DNA of 64,000 nt from Ophioderma brevispina (Eukaryota; Echinodermata; Ophiuroidea; Amphilepidida; Ophiodermatidae): the NCBI GenBank assembly GCA_023653785.1, contig JAMKCH010035865.1, positions 1 to 64,000 of the forward strand, written 5' to 3'. A program made the position numbers and the translations under genes. Under the pieces are notes generated by a model. The model was not told where the DNA came from and ran no database searches. It saw nothing but the letters and a program-made list of their open reading frames with translations. Below, one piece after another: positions 22,333 through 34,440 of this stretch (position 1 is the stretch's first letter; each line of letters starts with the position of its first letter).

Positions 22333-23787
22333 ATTAGCTCTTTTAGAAACCATCATCTAAAGAACTGCTAAGGCCGATTTGCCAAACCAGTCTCTCATAT
22401 CTTTATTTACTTGTTTGGCCAAAACACCAATTAATAGGTCAAATTGCAATTCAATATGACCTACAATTAAAAAATAGAGGTATTGTAGGAATTTGTAACC
22501 CACACATATTTTTGTCAACCCTTTTTGTTGTGGGGGGAAACATTTGCATTCCAGTGCAATTTTGAATAACATTTTTAAGTGCCCCGTGAGGGGTAAAAAC
22601 GAGATGATGCTAGTGTTTCGAACATTGTTTGCGTGGCCGCGTGCGTAAAAAAGCAAGGTCGAAGGGCTAGCGTCTCCCAGACGTCTGACGAAGAAAGTAG
22701 TATGGGACCCCACATTTATGCCCCTTATTAAATGGTGTTAATGGTTTTTCAACGATTTGATGTGTCTTTCATTTCAAAGGTCCTGTTCAAAAACAATCAA
22801 ATGGCATTTAATTACTCTACAATGTGTTTTTTTCTGCGTTATTAAAGAGCACTGTTCCCACACATTACTAGTTCCTTGGTTCTACATACACCACGCGTTA
22901 TTTCGTGTTCTGAAAAATAAAGAGTTAGATTAAAGTTCCATTTGTGTGTCCACATGTCAGTAAAAGCATACATTGGGAACCAATTCTCTTGTAGATTTGC
23001 TGAGAGATATATAGATTGTGAAGATGTTTTTTTAGAATTGTTACATTTAGTAAAAACACGGGCACTAGTAGGTAGTTGTAGGTATATACAAAACAATCAA
23101 GAACTAACTCCTAAAAAAATCTTAGAGATCACTGGACCCTGCATAGCCTACTATTTTATACCAAACCTTCATACGAAACCAACTTGACCGTGTTTTGGAG
23201 GATGGTAGTCACTTTAACACTCTTTTATACCCAATACCCGAGAGTGTCTATATTTCAAATGTGTACACGCCCCTCAATGTACCCGATGTAAGATTGTGTA
23301 CAATTGGGGTACAACTCCCTCAATGAGCAGGAGCAGAATATCATAGAGGCCGTATTTAAAGGGACAGTGGGAGATTTTTTTAGGATACGAATTTCCTCAA
23401 ATTTAAACTAGGATCGGAGCTTAGAACACCTACCGAGAAGTTTCGAAGGTTTAGTGGACAAAACAGTGCAAAAAGAAAACCGCAAAACCCTTGTTTTGGA
23501 CGTGCTGCTATCGTAATCGTTCCCCATAGAAAAACCATGCCTTGACTTCTGTCGATGACACGACAGAAACTACTAAATCATCATCTTATTACATAAAGAC
23601 GGTGTAATCGCATTCCAAAGATGTAAAAACCTAGGTTCGATAAAAATTGAGGGCGCTTTTTTTCTGGAGATTCCCTATGTATCGTTAAGAATTCGTTTAC
23701 ATAGTTGCTCCTCTCCATCAATGTTAGGTAGTTATTACTCTAAATGTGGTTTCCCTTGGCAATAAAAGGGGCCATCGTTTACACAGA

Positions 23788-24424
23788 AGTTCAAACTTTT
23801 TAAAATGCCCCAATCATGTTGAACTGTATGCCATATTGTCCCCCATCTAATTAGAAGGATTCAAAAATGTATCAGTTGTACCATCTACGACCATTGGTTT
23901 TGGAGTTTAAGGTAAAATGACTAATGGTAAAAAGGTCAATCTCAATTTTGTACAGGGGTCAACATAAAAAGTTAATCTGATTTACATTTTACATACTTGC
24001 AAATTATTGCCTGTGTATAAGAGGGACTCCAAAAAGTATAGTTTTGATTATGTTAAATGTTTAGAGATAAGGGTCAAAGGAAGTCAACGCCCAGTGGCAT
24101 TATGTTGCCCTACCTGACCTAATTTCGACATAACATGAAAACTATACATTGCAGATGGTCACAAACTATTCCTATTTTGACACATTAAGTAGATGAACAA
24201 ACTTCTTATTTTTTGTACGAAAATGGAGCAAAATTCTGATTATGACCCCCCGTACAATTAGAAATGACCTTTTTACCATTTAGCCATTTCCCTTAAACTC
24301 CCAAACCAATAGTCTTAGATGGTACAAACTATGCGTTTTTGGAATCCTATGGCTAAACGGACAATATGGCATACATTTCCACATGATTGGAGCATGTTTA
24401 AAGTTAGAAAACTACATAGATGTT
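23788..24424. mobile_element. Fold-back element in unit 2
   Basis: Second copy of 21428-22065, carried by the tandem duplication and not a separate insertion. Confidence 0.6.
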
Positions 24425-24645
24425 GTTGAGTCACGCTCAACAACATTATCGTTTATTATTATTTTGCAGGTGTTTTCATTGTTCTGTGAGTTAATTGTTT
24501 TCTGTTATTTCTTTTCATCAGTTGTGCTATTTTAAGTTTGTATTTGCTAGGATTTATCATAACGGGTATCTCATCATTTTGTTAGGTTGTGTTTTGATTG
24601 ACAGCTGTGCATTTTCAAGATTTTATGTGGGGGTCTTTATTTTGT

Positions 24646-24690
24646 TTCCTCACATGTGAGCTGATGAAGGACCTTGTTTGTCCGAAAAAA
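24646..24690 (+). ncRNA. Hammerhead-like core, unit 2
   Basis: Identical to 22288-22332, including the extra A before stem II. Two cores one unit apart are what self-cleavage of a tandem transcript into 2.36-kb monomers would need. This is inference only. Confidence 0.35.
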
Positions 24691-24787
24691 ATTAGCTCTT
24701 TTAGAAACCATCATCTAAAGAACTGCTAAGGCCGATTTGCCAAACCAGTCTCTCATATCTTTATTTACTTGTTTGGCCAAAACACCA

Positions 24788-25119
24788 CAACGTACAGGGA
24801 GTCAGCAATTTCTCACGGATATATAATATCTATATATATATATATATAATATATCTATAAAAAATTACTTTCGAGGACACTTGGGGGGAAATTTTAAATT
24901 ATTCATTAGGCCTATCATTGAGCTCTCATCATTATCCTGTGTTAGTCTAGATGATTCTCTTTAAATTTGACATAAACTTATATTTCCTATCCTTTGACGG
25001 AATAAAGGCCAACAAAGTATCGCTAAGGGGAACGGAATTATATTAACCATAAACAATTAAAATTAAACCATCCAGTCTGACAATGTGCTATTTAAAAATT
25101 TCGCGCTGGTGTTATAACC
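24788..25119. repeat. AT microsatellite and unassigned flank
   Basis: Positions 24818-24862 are an (AT)n tract with palindromic breaks. The remainder shows no gene. Confidence 0.5.
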
Positions 25120-25240
25120 GTTTATGCGATATAGGTCGGCACGGTGCGTCATACATGGCATAGGAAAACCAATTTATGAAAGCGTCACGGTGAAGTTGTA
25201 TGACGCTACATGTGCCGCCGTATCGCCTAACACTTTATCC
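25120..25240. repeat. Palindrome, about 110 bp
   Basis: GCGATATAGGTCGGCAC and GCGTCATAC on the left pair with the complements of GTGCCGCCGTATCGC and GTATGACGC on the right, around a centre near 25180. Confidence 0.5.
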
Positions 25241-26439
25241 ATATCCCCTGAACACTAGCGACGAAATTTCAAATAGGCCATGGTCAAAAAAATGAATTAA
25301 TTTTAATGGTTAGATAATGTCAGGATATCCATGAGAACACTCGATAGTGTGCATAATTATTTTAAACGTATATTGATCAGCTATTCTTAGTAAGGGTTCT
25401 CCTCTAAAAGGACAAAGAATGTATGTATTTATATTCTGAAGTTTGAAGCGACATATTTTTGCACAGGATAAAAATCCCGGGAATACAATAGGAAGCTATT
25501 TATACAGTAAGCATTGTTACATGATATCGATGAATGTGTTTACTGTCAAAGAGCGATGCAACGTTTTGGTTATTCCTTATGGCTTTTCTGCTCGAAATAA
25601 TCAATATAAAATTGTATAGAGTTGAATGGTGTGTATGGCTTTATTCCGTATTGCTTCTATAACTTGATTTCTTTCATCCAAGTCTTACACAACGATACAC
25701 CAACGTTTTACACACATATCTTATAAATGGAACATCGTACGGCGGTACGGTAGGCCGTATAAGCCGTTTCTAAACTTGAAAACGTAAATTGAAAACAGAG
25801 TTGAAAATTCTCAAACTGGAATAATACCGAAATGCATTGTGGGAAAAGGGATGCGGCCCGTAGCGAATTGCGTGTTTCACTCTCCGTGTGGCTGCGAGCA
25901 CCGAAGTACCCGACAAAAAACGTCCAATTTTCTCGCTAGGTTATATAGGTTCAGACCCAATTACGGTATTTAGAAACAAAAATAGTTAATGGACCCTCTG
26001 ATGCAAAAAATCTCCTTAGAACCCTTCGTTTCCGGAGTTATTTGCGATTTAGTTTCATTTGAATGCATTCGCTATGACAGACTGATAACGTTATATCTCT
26101 TTCGCGAGTACTCATTAATAATATTTTTCGGAGTCTGTGTCACAGACTTTCCGCCCCCACCGCCGTTGGAACATTCCTGAAAAATGTCATGTTCATTACG
26201 AATATTGGCCTGTTACGATTACTCTGCCGATTGATGGCCTAACATACGCCGAATTGAATCGAATTGGGTGTGAAGATATACTTCCAGCATGCACTTTCAA
26301 AATTGCACCTTCAAAATCTTGTGGTAATTAGATGAATCCAACTTTTCTTTCCACGATATTTTCCAGACACCAATTATACCTTCTCTAATATAATTAACAA
26401 AACCGAGGGTCTAAGCTAAGTGAATGGACAGTAGTTAGT
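25241..26439. other. Unassigned DNA
   Basis: Two short overlapping ORFs (25989-26331) have no recognised domain. No repeat structure was resolved. Confidence 0.3.
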
Positions 26440-27225
26440 AATTACCCACATGGGGTAGGATCGAGTCCGAAATAAACAGTTCGGGACATGATAATTGTCC
26501 CTTTGTTATTATTAGAGACTGTACGATACTAACCAAATGTGGCTCTCCTGTCCTACCGTTATCCCCCTAAATAATCCCTTTTCCTATTCAAGAGAAACTG
26601 GGAAAAGAGAGGGGAATGATAGGGGTAGGGGACGTTGCACGGGGGGGTAGGACATGCCAACCTAACAGCAAACAGCCAAATCAATTCAAACGGAATCAAC
26701 TCCCGGGTGCGAGTCTGTTTGAAAGACTTAATGGTAGGAGGGCGCTCTGACGCATCATCGACGGTTACTACACCGCTTGACTAAAGACTAGGCCTGCCTG
26801 GTCACGAATATTAAATCTAATGACCGGTATTAAAGTTACACTATTTAGCAGCGGGGGTAATCCAATTAACCCCGACGGATTTTGAAGTCATATTTTTTCT
26901 TAATTGATCATGACATTACTAAGACCTTTTGAACAAGGTTAAAGGCGATGATTTTAATGGCACTGGGGACAGACGACTGCCATAGTAAATGACGTAACAG
27001 TCCACAAATACCGTTTGGAAATCCCAATGCCCAAATCGAGCAGATCGTGTCCTACCCCCCTGCGTTGCCAGTTGGATGAGGTTTAGTGTGGGCGGTATTT
27101 CACTTCAGTGTTAGATATAAGAAGTATTGCATCCGCTGGAAAGAATGCATTAGTAGTATTGCCCCACATTGGGTAAGTATCGTATCAGTCCTATAAACCA
27201 AAGGACAATATCCGTCCCGAATTAG
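26440..27225. mobile_element. Complex fold-back, about 750-790 bp
   Basis: TTCGGGACATGATAATTGTC (about 26480) is inverted at 27198-27220. CACGGGGGGGTAGGACATG (26638) is inverted at 27045-27062. An inner hairpin lies at 26550-26635. In addition, TTACCCACATGGGGTAGG and TGCCCCACATTGGGTAAG are direct copies just outside the two ends (26450 and 27165). No coding sequence is present. Confidence 0.45.
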
Positions 27226-27607
27226 TTTCGACAGAAAATAAATTTAGCGCATAACAACTTACCTGTATGAGTACAGGAGTTGCCACTATCTGAGGGAATC
27301 CGTGTTGCCGTCAATCGACTCTGCTCGCTGGGCCGGGTTCCGGACCGTAAATGCTGCTCTGTGTGGCGTTTTTCCGGACAAGGGGTATCTCACATGGCAA
27401 GAGAGTTTTAAAATGGTTATATTAACGGTAACTTAGCAAAGATTGACAACTAGAGAACCCCGGTAGACAACCAATACTTTTATAACATTCATACATTACA
27501 ACCATCGACCTATAAAGGTATCTCTATATATTATCTATATACGCAATGCCAATTAAAATTCCTGATTAATTAATAATAACATAACTAATGAGCACTCCTG
27601 TACTTAC
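27226..27607. other. Unassigned DNA
   Basis: Nothing recognisable except that the next feature's donor lies at the right edge. Confidence 0.25.
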
Positions 27608-27752
27608 ATGTAATCGTCGTAGTCCCGACATCTAGCGAATCTGATTTTTTTGGTCAAATTGAGTTTTACACCTCTATAGCCACATGGGTCACCTCTGACC
27701 CAAAGGGTGCCAAGTAAGTCTGATGTCTCGCTTTTGGGCTTTTGGGACTGGA
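27608..27752 (-). CDS. Candidate internal exon, unknown protein
   Basis: The minus-strand segment is bordered by acceptor TACTTCTATCAG (27753) and a perfect donor GTAAGT starting at 27607, and one frame stays open across all 145 nt. It encodes SQKPKSETSDLLGTLWVRG, then DPCGYRGVKLNLTKKIRF and CRDYDDY. No family is recognised. The call rests only on splice signals and the open frame, either of which could be chance in a region this size. Confidence 0.2.
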
Positions 27753-28754
27753 CTGATAGAAGTACCACAGGTAATTGTATTGCATAGACTAGCTGTAGAA
27801 TTCCTTGAAAAGGCACTGCACCTAATACGGATTTATTATGGTTGACTGCCCAGGATTTGCTTGTCTCGCGACATCATTGTTCGCTGCATTTCATAAAGGT
27901 GTATAGTAAACAACAGTCAACCGTGATTATTGTATTAACTGTCCACAAGATGCCAAATCAGACACTGTATGACTATCTGGCCACTCTCAGCTGACTACTG
28001 AGCTGGAAGGTGTTAATGTCCTATTCTTTTGAGTTTATGATCTTATTGTACCCAAAAATAAAAGTGAATTTACATCTCCTAACCAAAATGCCCTGTCGAA
28101 TAATACCGATTTGTATAAAACGGTTTCACAAACAAGCCGGAAATTCGTATTCGTTAGCTTTGCGTGTCCAATCTCTCATACTAAAACCAGATAAATTTCG
28201 AACGAATACGTATTCGCTGGACAAAGGTTGCTACTTCAGTGATCAAAATCGTAATAGGTCGGGTCAAGCTTGAAGACAATCGGTGAATATTTACGTTCAT
28301 ACTTCCGGGAGGAATTTGTATGTTTAGTTCACATTTTTGTGTTTTTTTTTTATTATGTTACTTGCACTATTTGAAACCTTCAGTTTATGCACCGTGAAAA
28401 AGAATTATCCCGTGTTGATTTTTTTTTAATTACAAGTGATTACAAGTAAACCAATTTACTAACTTTAGGGGATGGGAAAATAGTGACATTAACTCTCGTC
28501 TTACCAAAGGGAGGGGTTACCACCACCAAGGTGAACTTAAACTTTTAGGTAAAATCTTATTGTTTTTTCACAATCCTTGCTGGTCACGTTTTGCGAAACA
28601 AATGTGAAGGTAGTCACCGTCACCACCCAGCTAACAATTTGTTTAAAGACACGATTAAGTGATTTGAAAAAATATTCAAATTTCAAGGAAGAAGGGAAAT
28701 AGCTTTAAAAGTGAATGAATAAGTTGTATAGATTCTCATAAGTTACTTTAAATT
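27753..28754. other. Unassigned DNA
   Basis: An 87-codon open frame (28010-28273) has no recognised domain. Confidence 0.3.
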
Positions 28755-29020
28755 ACAGAAAGGGAAGAAAACGCATGTGTTCCAAGAGTACGATTTATCA
28801 ATTCAATAAACGGGTGGTACTAGTTGTAGTAAGTGTCAGTCCGGACCAGTAATGATTAAATTTTCCGATTTTGTCGTATGGAGGCTGCTTTGGTCTATCA
28901 TTGCAGGGTATGTTACGGATAACCTGTTGTACTTGTTGTAGACATGCAAAACATCTTTGATTTTGGATGATTATTTCGATTGTCTGATTTAGCAAATCAC
29001 TGATAGTGACTTTAAACGTG
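28755..29020. repeat. Dispersed repeat, copy 2 (partner at 7077-7310)
   Basis: Shares GGAAGAAAACGCA, GACATGCAAAA, TTCGATTG and GATTTAGCAAATC in order with 7077-7310. Confidence 0.4.
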
Positions 29021-29300
29021 TCCCGAACGTTGTCAAAAGTTTCAGTTGGTTGCGGAAAGTTCAATGAAACGTTTTGGTAACGTAAAAATGTAGACACTTT
29101 TTTATCGTTCTAGAAACGTTTTACAAAAACGTATTTAAAAACGTCCTTGGAAAGTCACAAAATGTTTCCGAAACCTGGTAGAAAACGGCCATTGGTTTTC
29201 TACAACGTGAAGAAAACGTTTTGTGAAACGTTTCAAACGTGTCCACAATGTTTCATTAAACCCGTTGCTATAGAACAATATTTTTCTGGTTGCCAGAAAC
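29021..29300. repeat. AAACGTTT-rich cluster
   Basis: At least ten occurrences of AACGT or ACGTT in 280 bp, including GAAACGTTTTG, AGAAACGTTTTACAAAAACG and GAAACGTTTCAAACG, several of them self-complementary. It directly follows the 28755-29020 repeat and may be part of it. Confidence 0.4.
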
Positions 29301-29507
29301 TTGTAATGTAGCAAGAAACGTTCGTTAAGCTCCCCACGCCTTGCGATCGTTTGATTGAACAGATTTATTCGTCCATGGATTTGGCTTTGTCTTGTTAAAC
29401 ATAGGTGTTTCCCAAAATATCGGAGATTGAAATTAATTCTTTTTCTACTCATATGTAACCCATATCCGAAAAAACAAACAGGTACTAGCAGCACATGCTG
29501 CTATCCA

Positions 29508-29870
29508 TTTATCCGCTAGGCGAGCTGCTTATAGTTTTGAGCAGTGGCGGCCCCGTCCCGTCGTAACAGGCGGGGGGCGGGGGGCAGGTGGGCAGGTTGA
29601 CCCCTGGACGACTTTGGCCGCCGGGAAATATTGCAAAAAATCATGCTGAAAATCGCCGTTTTTAGCCCTCTAAAAAAGTCGCAGCCTTTTTGACCTCCCT
29701 GTGAGGGAAAATTTCCCAAAAACAAAACAAAAAAACTGGGGAATTTCCCCCTAGAGCGGGCAGGCTGTTACGCCAACTGGTTTTGAGGGCGATAATAGAG
29801 GGCTATCTAGCAGGTATAGAATAAAGACATGCAAACAATAAGTTTGGTTAGCAGCCTAGCGGATAGTTTT
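29508..29870. repeat. Small inverted-repeat element, TIR TATCCGCTAGGC
   Basis: ATCCGCTAGGCGAGCTGC (29512) is inverted at 29851-29867 (GCAGCCTAGCGGATA). The inside includes a GC-rich head (GGCGGGGGGCGGGGGG) and no protein domain. Confidence 0.45.
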
Positions 29871-30283
29871 GCTGTAGCCAACCGCTTAGCAAATTTTCGC
29901 TACTAGCCGCCTAGCCCCCACGGCAATTCCATCAAATAGAAGATTTGGATATCGTGAAAAGTTCGGATGTTCTCCATTACCCCAGTGAAATTGAGGCCCA
30001 GCAAATATTTCCTTTGATTTAAACAAAAACCATCTAACCATGTGGTTATACCACATTTATTAACACAACTGTTATTAGTACACAATTTTGTTCTACTATC
30101 CAAACGGCTGTATGTTAAAAATGTTCTATTAAAAACACGGCGATTTGATGGCAGCTGGACCTCACAACAGTTAAAACAGACGTCTTTTTACAGTTATTTG
30201 ACACCTCCAACAGTTTAAGTGACGTTTTTACGTATTTGCACGTTTCGGGTCAACGGTGTAAAGAAACTGAGTGATCCCTACAT

Positions 30284-30420
30284 AGGACAGCAGGTTTCAG
30301 AGCTGAAAATTGCTTGTCTGTTCTACGGACATCCCAGTGCTCTGAAAAACCCTGCTGTCGTTGGACACTCGCTCTCTATATGTGCCAGTCCGTCGGAAAC
30401 TCGCTCTCTATAACCCATTG
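30284..30420. repeat. Hairpin plus short direct repeat
   Basis: GACAGCAGGTTTCAGAGC (30286) has its inverse GCTCTGAAAAACCCTGCTGTC at 30338-30360 (two extra T/A). It is followed by ACTCGCTCTCTATA twice (30367, 30399). Confidence 0.45.
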
Positions 30421-32490
30421 TCTACTGTCTGTAGGGATACTTTCACACTAAAACATGATTCTGTCCGAGAACACTCATTCTATGATTTAGCAGACTATGG
30501 CTGAAGATAATCTATCCGAAAAAAAAATTTAATTGTGTATGACTAGGACACCATTGTGGGGACCTAGGACACTCTATTTTGGGGGGACAGTCAGATGTCA
30601 TTACAACTATCACGAAATTGAGCATCCCCAGGTCCTAGGACTCGTATTAGTTGACATGAAGTCATATTGCCCTTAATATTATATAAATAGAAACGGCTAC
30701 CAGAGAAGCGCCCTCATGTTTTTTCGAACCCAGGTTTTTTGCATATTTTAAATGCTTACAATGTATTAGATCACACTTGAAGTGAATTAAGCCGACAACG
30801 CCGTCTTTATGTGAATGGAGGATGATTAGTTTTCTGTCGTGCACGACCAGAAATTCAGAGCATGGTTTTTCTATAGGGATGATTAGTATAGCCGGCCAGG
30901 TTCAAAACAAGGTTTGCGGTTTTCTTTCGTGCGTGTTTGTCCCAATAAACCCTCGAAACGTTCTCGGTAGGTGGTTACAACCTGATCAAGTGCAATTTGA
31001 GAGAAATTTGTATTTTAAAAAATCTCCTCTGCGCTTTAAGGTCCTCTTATGGAAATGCATGCTTTTAACGGGGAATAACCAAAATAAGATTCATCTGAAA
31101 AGTGCTAAACGAGTCCTTAATTTAGATATTGGAATTCAAAACATTGTTGCGAAGCGCAATTGTAAGTTCTAAAATTCTAATTAAAAGTGGCCATCATACA
31201 AAAATATGAACGATCTAAATGACTATTTTCTCATGCAAATAATTCCATTCTTTTTAAGGTTGCCATTTTAGATCCCCCTGGCTTGAAAAGTAGAGGGGAG
31301 TTTGCGATAGCGGCATGTCCGTATGTTTTTAAGTCTCCTTCTAAAAGCTTAAATCCGAGTTGTAAAAGATTATTACAGTCAAATAAAACATTCAAAATAG
31401 AACATTGTTTGGTGTCATTTTGCCATTCTTCTAGCACAAGTTACACGTATTTGTCATTCTCTGGACGCAGGGTCCCTGGACTCCTCCACAGCTCCGGAGC
31501 TCTTCCATTTCCGCATTACATAACCTCTGATGGGCGGATCATTTTGTTGTTGCCAAGCACACAAGCAATTTTTAGACATTCATGCATCACTTAAAAAAAG
31601 TTATTCTAACTTTTCGATCGACCCAAATGATCTAACAATACACTGTAAAAAAAAAAAAAAACATCAAATTACAACATTCACAGACATTTTGCCCTCAAAA
31701 AATCCAAAATTTACAAAAATGACGACCTTTTTAGAGAACCAATCCATTTCTAGAAACGCTACCACTAACTTAGAAATATCAGCAATGGCGACTTTGCGTG
31801 GTGAACATGTGAAACACACCATTAAAAGATCGAATTTCTGATTATGGTATGTACACGCAAATGGAATGGCGACATCTTAACAAAAAAGTATGGCAGAATC
31901 TGGCGTGTTTCAAAAATAATCACAATCAATAGAGGCTTAACATATAACAATGATCTTAATGATCTGTGCTATGATCTGCATCCATCATATCATAACAAAG
32001 TAATGGCCTGCCTAGCCTAGCCTTTAATAGCTTAGCCTTTAGTGAGGCGTACCCCACTGGAACTTGAAATGTCCCTGCTTTTTCGAATTTGGATCTATAC
32101 TGGGATCGATTACTGAGACTCTGTGTGAGTAGGTAGTATAAAGACACATGAAAATAAACATCACAAGCCAGTCTTACAAGCGAACACGCGATTAAATGAC
32201 AAAAATACTTCGGTTGGGCCAGGCACCAACTAGCTTAGCCACTAATAACACAAATCCAAAACGGGTGTTTACAAAATTGTCACAAATATTGTTACATAAT
32301 TTACTGCCAGAATTCACATATTTTTTTCCTTCCACATAATTTTCAAAGCTCTACAAAAAGTAATATTATATTTGTTTGTTAGAAAAATCCTGAAGTCGCA
32401 TTCAATCTGGACTCAAGACAGTTGAACCGTATTTGAGTCAGATTCTTAGAACATATAATGATTAATATTGGAATGGCTCTTTGGGTGATA
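30421..32490. other. Unassigned DNA
   Basis: Several 100-116-codon open frames on the plus strand (30822, 31283, 31530) overlap in different frames and show no recognised domain. An A14 run lies at 31648. A CCTAGGAC palindromic phrase occurs twice at 30569 and 30634. Confidence 0.3.
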
Positions 32491-32492
32491 TG

Positions 32493-32612
32493 AATATATT
32501 GGATTCCACTATATGAAAATATCGATTCGCCATTATCGGATTACGCGGTTGGCTAATCGATATTGGCTAATCCGATATTTCATACTAGTGAATCAATATA
32601 TTCTGGTATCAC
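32493..32612. repeat. Palindrome, about 115 bp
   Basis: GATATGAATATATTGGATTC and ATATGAAAATATCG on the left pair with the complements of GAATCAATATATTC and CGATATTTCATA on the right. AATCGATATTGGCTAATC sits at the centre. Confidence 0.5.
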
Positions 32613-32714
32613 CGTCAAGCCATCCCCACTATTATATCAGACTTGGGTTTAAGGTGCAGTAGGGGTTCTTCATTGTGGATGATGTCAAGGTCATAGACCA
32701 AGGCAAAGTCATTG

Positions 32715-32812
32715 AGGTCATGTTGTATGGTGTGTGTATGTGTGTATGTAGATATGTATGTAATTTTTGTATGTTGTGTGGTATAGTGTGTGGTGGTGTG
32801 TGTTCCAGTTTT
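32715..32812. repeat. Imperfect TG/TATG microsatellite
   Basis: Alternating TGTG, TATG and GTGG over about 95 bp. Confidence 0.6.
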
Positions 32813-33164
32813 GGTTAGGTTTCCTTGAAGTTTGGTCGCCCATTATTTGTTTTTAATTTTGAAAAGTCAAAACAGTTAATATGGTCTCCAGGCTGACTAG
32901 AAGTTTGGTTAATAAATTTTTCATTTTCAAGTGCTTATTGACCATCATAAGAAGATATTTTCAATTTTGTGTGTGAAATCCAATGTCATTTCTAGGCTCT
33001 TGGGTCCTTTGTGTTTTAAATGGCCGTCAAAATCATCAAAACAAAACTATAAAATGTAATATATTCTTCCACAAAAGGCTTGCACAGTTGAAGTAAATAT
33101 TGACTCTAAGGCATGTCTCCCCACCAGTTGAAACAAACAAAAAATAGTGAAATTTTTTTTTTAA

Positions 33165-33580
33165 AACTTAAAACTTAGTATCCGTCGGACTCTTCAGATT
33201 TAAACTTAGTGTCCTGACGGAACTCTGACACTAAACCGTAGTGTCCGGCGGAAAAAAACGACTTATACCACAGTTCTTATGGGGGACGTTACAATTTAAA
33301 ACAGGAGTTCCTAGACAATGATACAATAAAACTTAGTATCGTCGGACTCTCAGATTTATACTTTAGGTCCGCCGGGACGATGACACTTAAACTGTAGGTC
33401 CGGCGGACAAGAATGACCTTAAAACCAACAGTCCTATGGGGCGCTCCATTTAAAAACCAGGACTCCTATGGACACTGAACATAGGGGAACTTTCCAGGAC
33501 TCTCAGATTAAACCTTAGCGTCCGACGGACACTAAAAACGGGACGGGATGCGTCTAAAATATGACACCGGTGGACCAGTA
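33165..33580. repeat. Tandem array, period about 157 bp with 30-bp subrepeats
   Basis: AAACTTAGTATCCGTCGGAC (33173) and AAACTTAGTATCGTCGGAC (33330) start successive units, and a third partial unit begins near 33488. Within units, variants of AAACTTAGTGTCCGNCGGAC occur at about 30-bp steps. Each full unit ends with CCTATGGGG and an AAACCAGGA-like block. Confidence 0.55.
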
Positions 33581-34349
33581 AAACGAGTTTTTTAAAAAAC
33601 ATTTTAACGTTTGGGCTGCTTAACTCAAATTTGTAATCAGCTGTTTTGGTGATTATGTTTCATGTGAGGATAAAAACCTGTGTGAAAATTTGGATCATGA
33701 TAGGGTTACCCACATTTTAGTTACTGCGAATCATTTTGAATTTTTCATTGAAATGTCAGGCAGTTAAAATTAAACTAGGCATAAACAATTATGTTTGTTT
33801 GGGGTAACGGAGAAAAAAATATCAGGGTCGGTCGGTGCCAGGATTGTTTTTTTTTTTGAATTTTTTTTAGATCTTTCTCAATGTTTGACTCTAAAATGAA
33901 TACAATTATCTGACTATTTAAAGTTTTTTCAACTGACATAGTCAAAGGATTTTATTTCCTGGGTAGTTGCTTGTTGTCTTTGTTTTGGTTATTTTTCGTC
34001 TTGTGTTGTAAAAAAATATTTTTTGTGGATGAAAAATAATGGGTAGGTCGGCAGAATATTGTTTTTATTTTTTGTTCTAATTGCATAAAAACTTTGAGTC
34101 GGCAGGTTGGTTTTGGGTCGGTCTGGGTTACGCCAACAACAAACAATTTGTTTATGCTAGGTATATACCTTTTATGCCACATCAAAACCACCTATGATAG
34201 CCATAGTGTGGCACAGCTGTTTGAAAGTCTCATTTATTATGACAAAATCCAGAATAAAGCAAAAAACAAATCAAACATTGCATATTTTGGAAAACTATGG
34301 GATTATTCATACCACGACTCATCAATGTGTAAATTTTACAAAAAATTTT

Positions 34350-34440
34350 ATTGTTTTTTTTTTTTTTTTTTTTTTTACTGATTTTATTTTTTTTTTTTTT
34401 TTTTTTTGGAGAGGGGGGGGGGGCATTCAACTTTTTTTCA
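34350..34440. repeat. Poly-T tracts ending in poly-G
   Basis: Two T-runs of over 20 (34356-34376, 34387-34408) followed by GGAGAGGGGGGGGGG. The short ORFs here are homopolymer translations. Confidence 0.7.

Larger units (their letters stand above)
20067..22425. repeat. 2,359-bp tandem duplication, unit 1
   Basis: Unit 1 starts at ACCAATTAATAGGTC and is repeated immediately by unit 2. ACCA is shared at the start, middle and end junctions (20067, 22426, 24784). The differences I found between units are single-base homopolymer changes near 20864, 21446 and 22123. Three short ORFs are carried twice (for example 20583-20828 and 22942-23187), none with a recognised domain. The unit contains a fold-back element (21428-22065), a 10-bp hairpin GTTGTTGAG/CTCAACAAC and a hammerhead-like core near its end. 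Confidence 0.85.
22426..24787. repeat. 2,359-bp tandem duplication, unit 2
   Basis: Head-to-tail copy of 20067-22425, identical apart from the homopolymer-length differences noted there. The last shared bases are GGCCAAAACACCA, after which the sequence is unique (CAACGTACAGGG). Confidence 0.85.

Noticed and set aside
34230..34430. Lys-rich minus-strand ORF
   Set aside because: Direct translation of the poly-T/poly-G tract.
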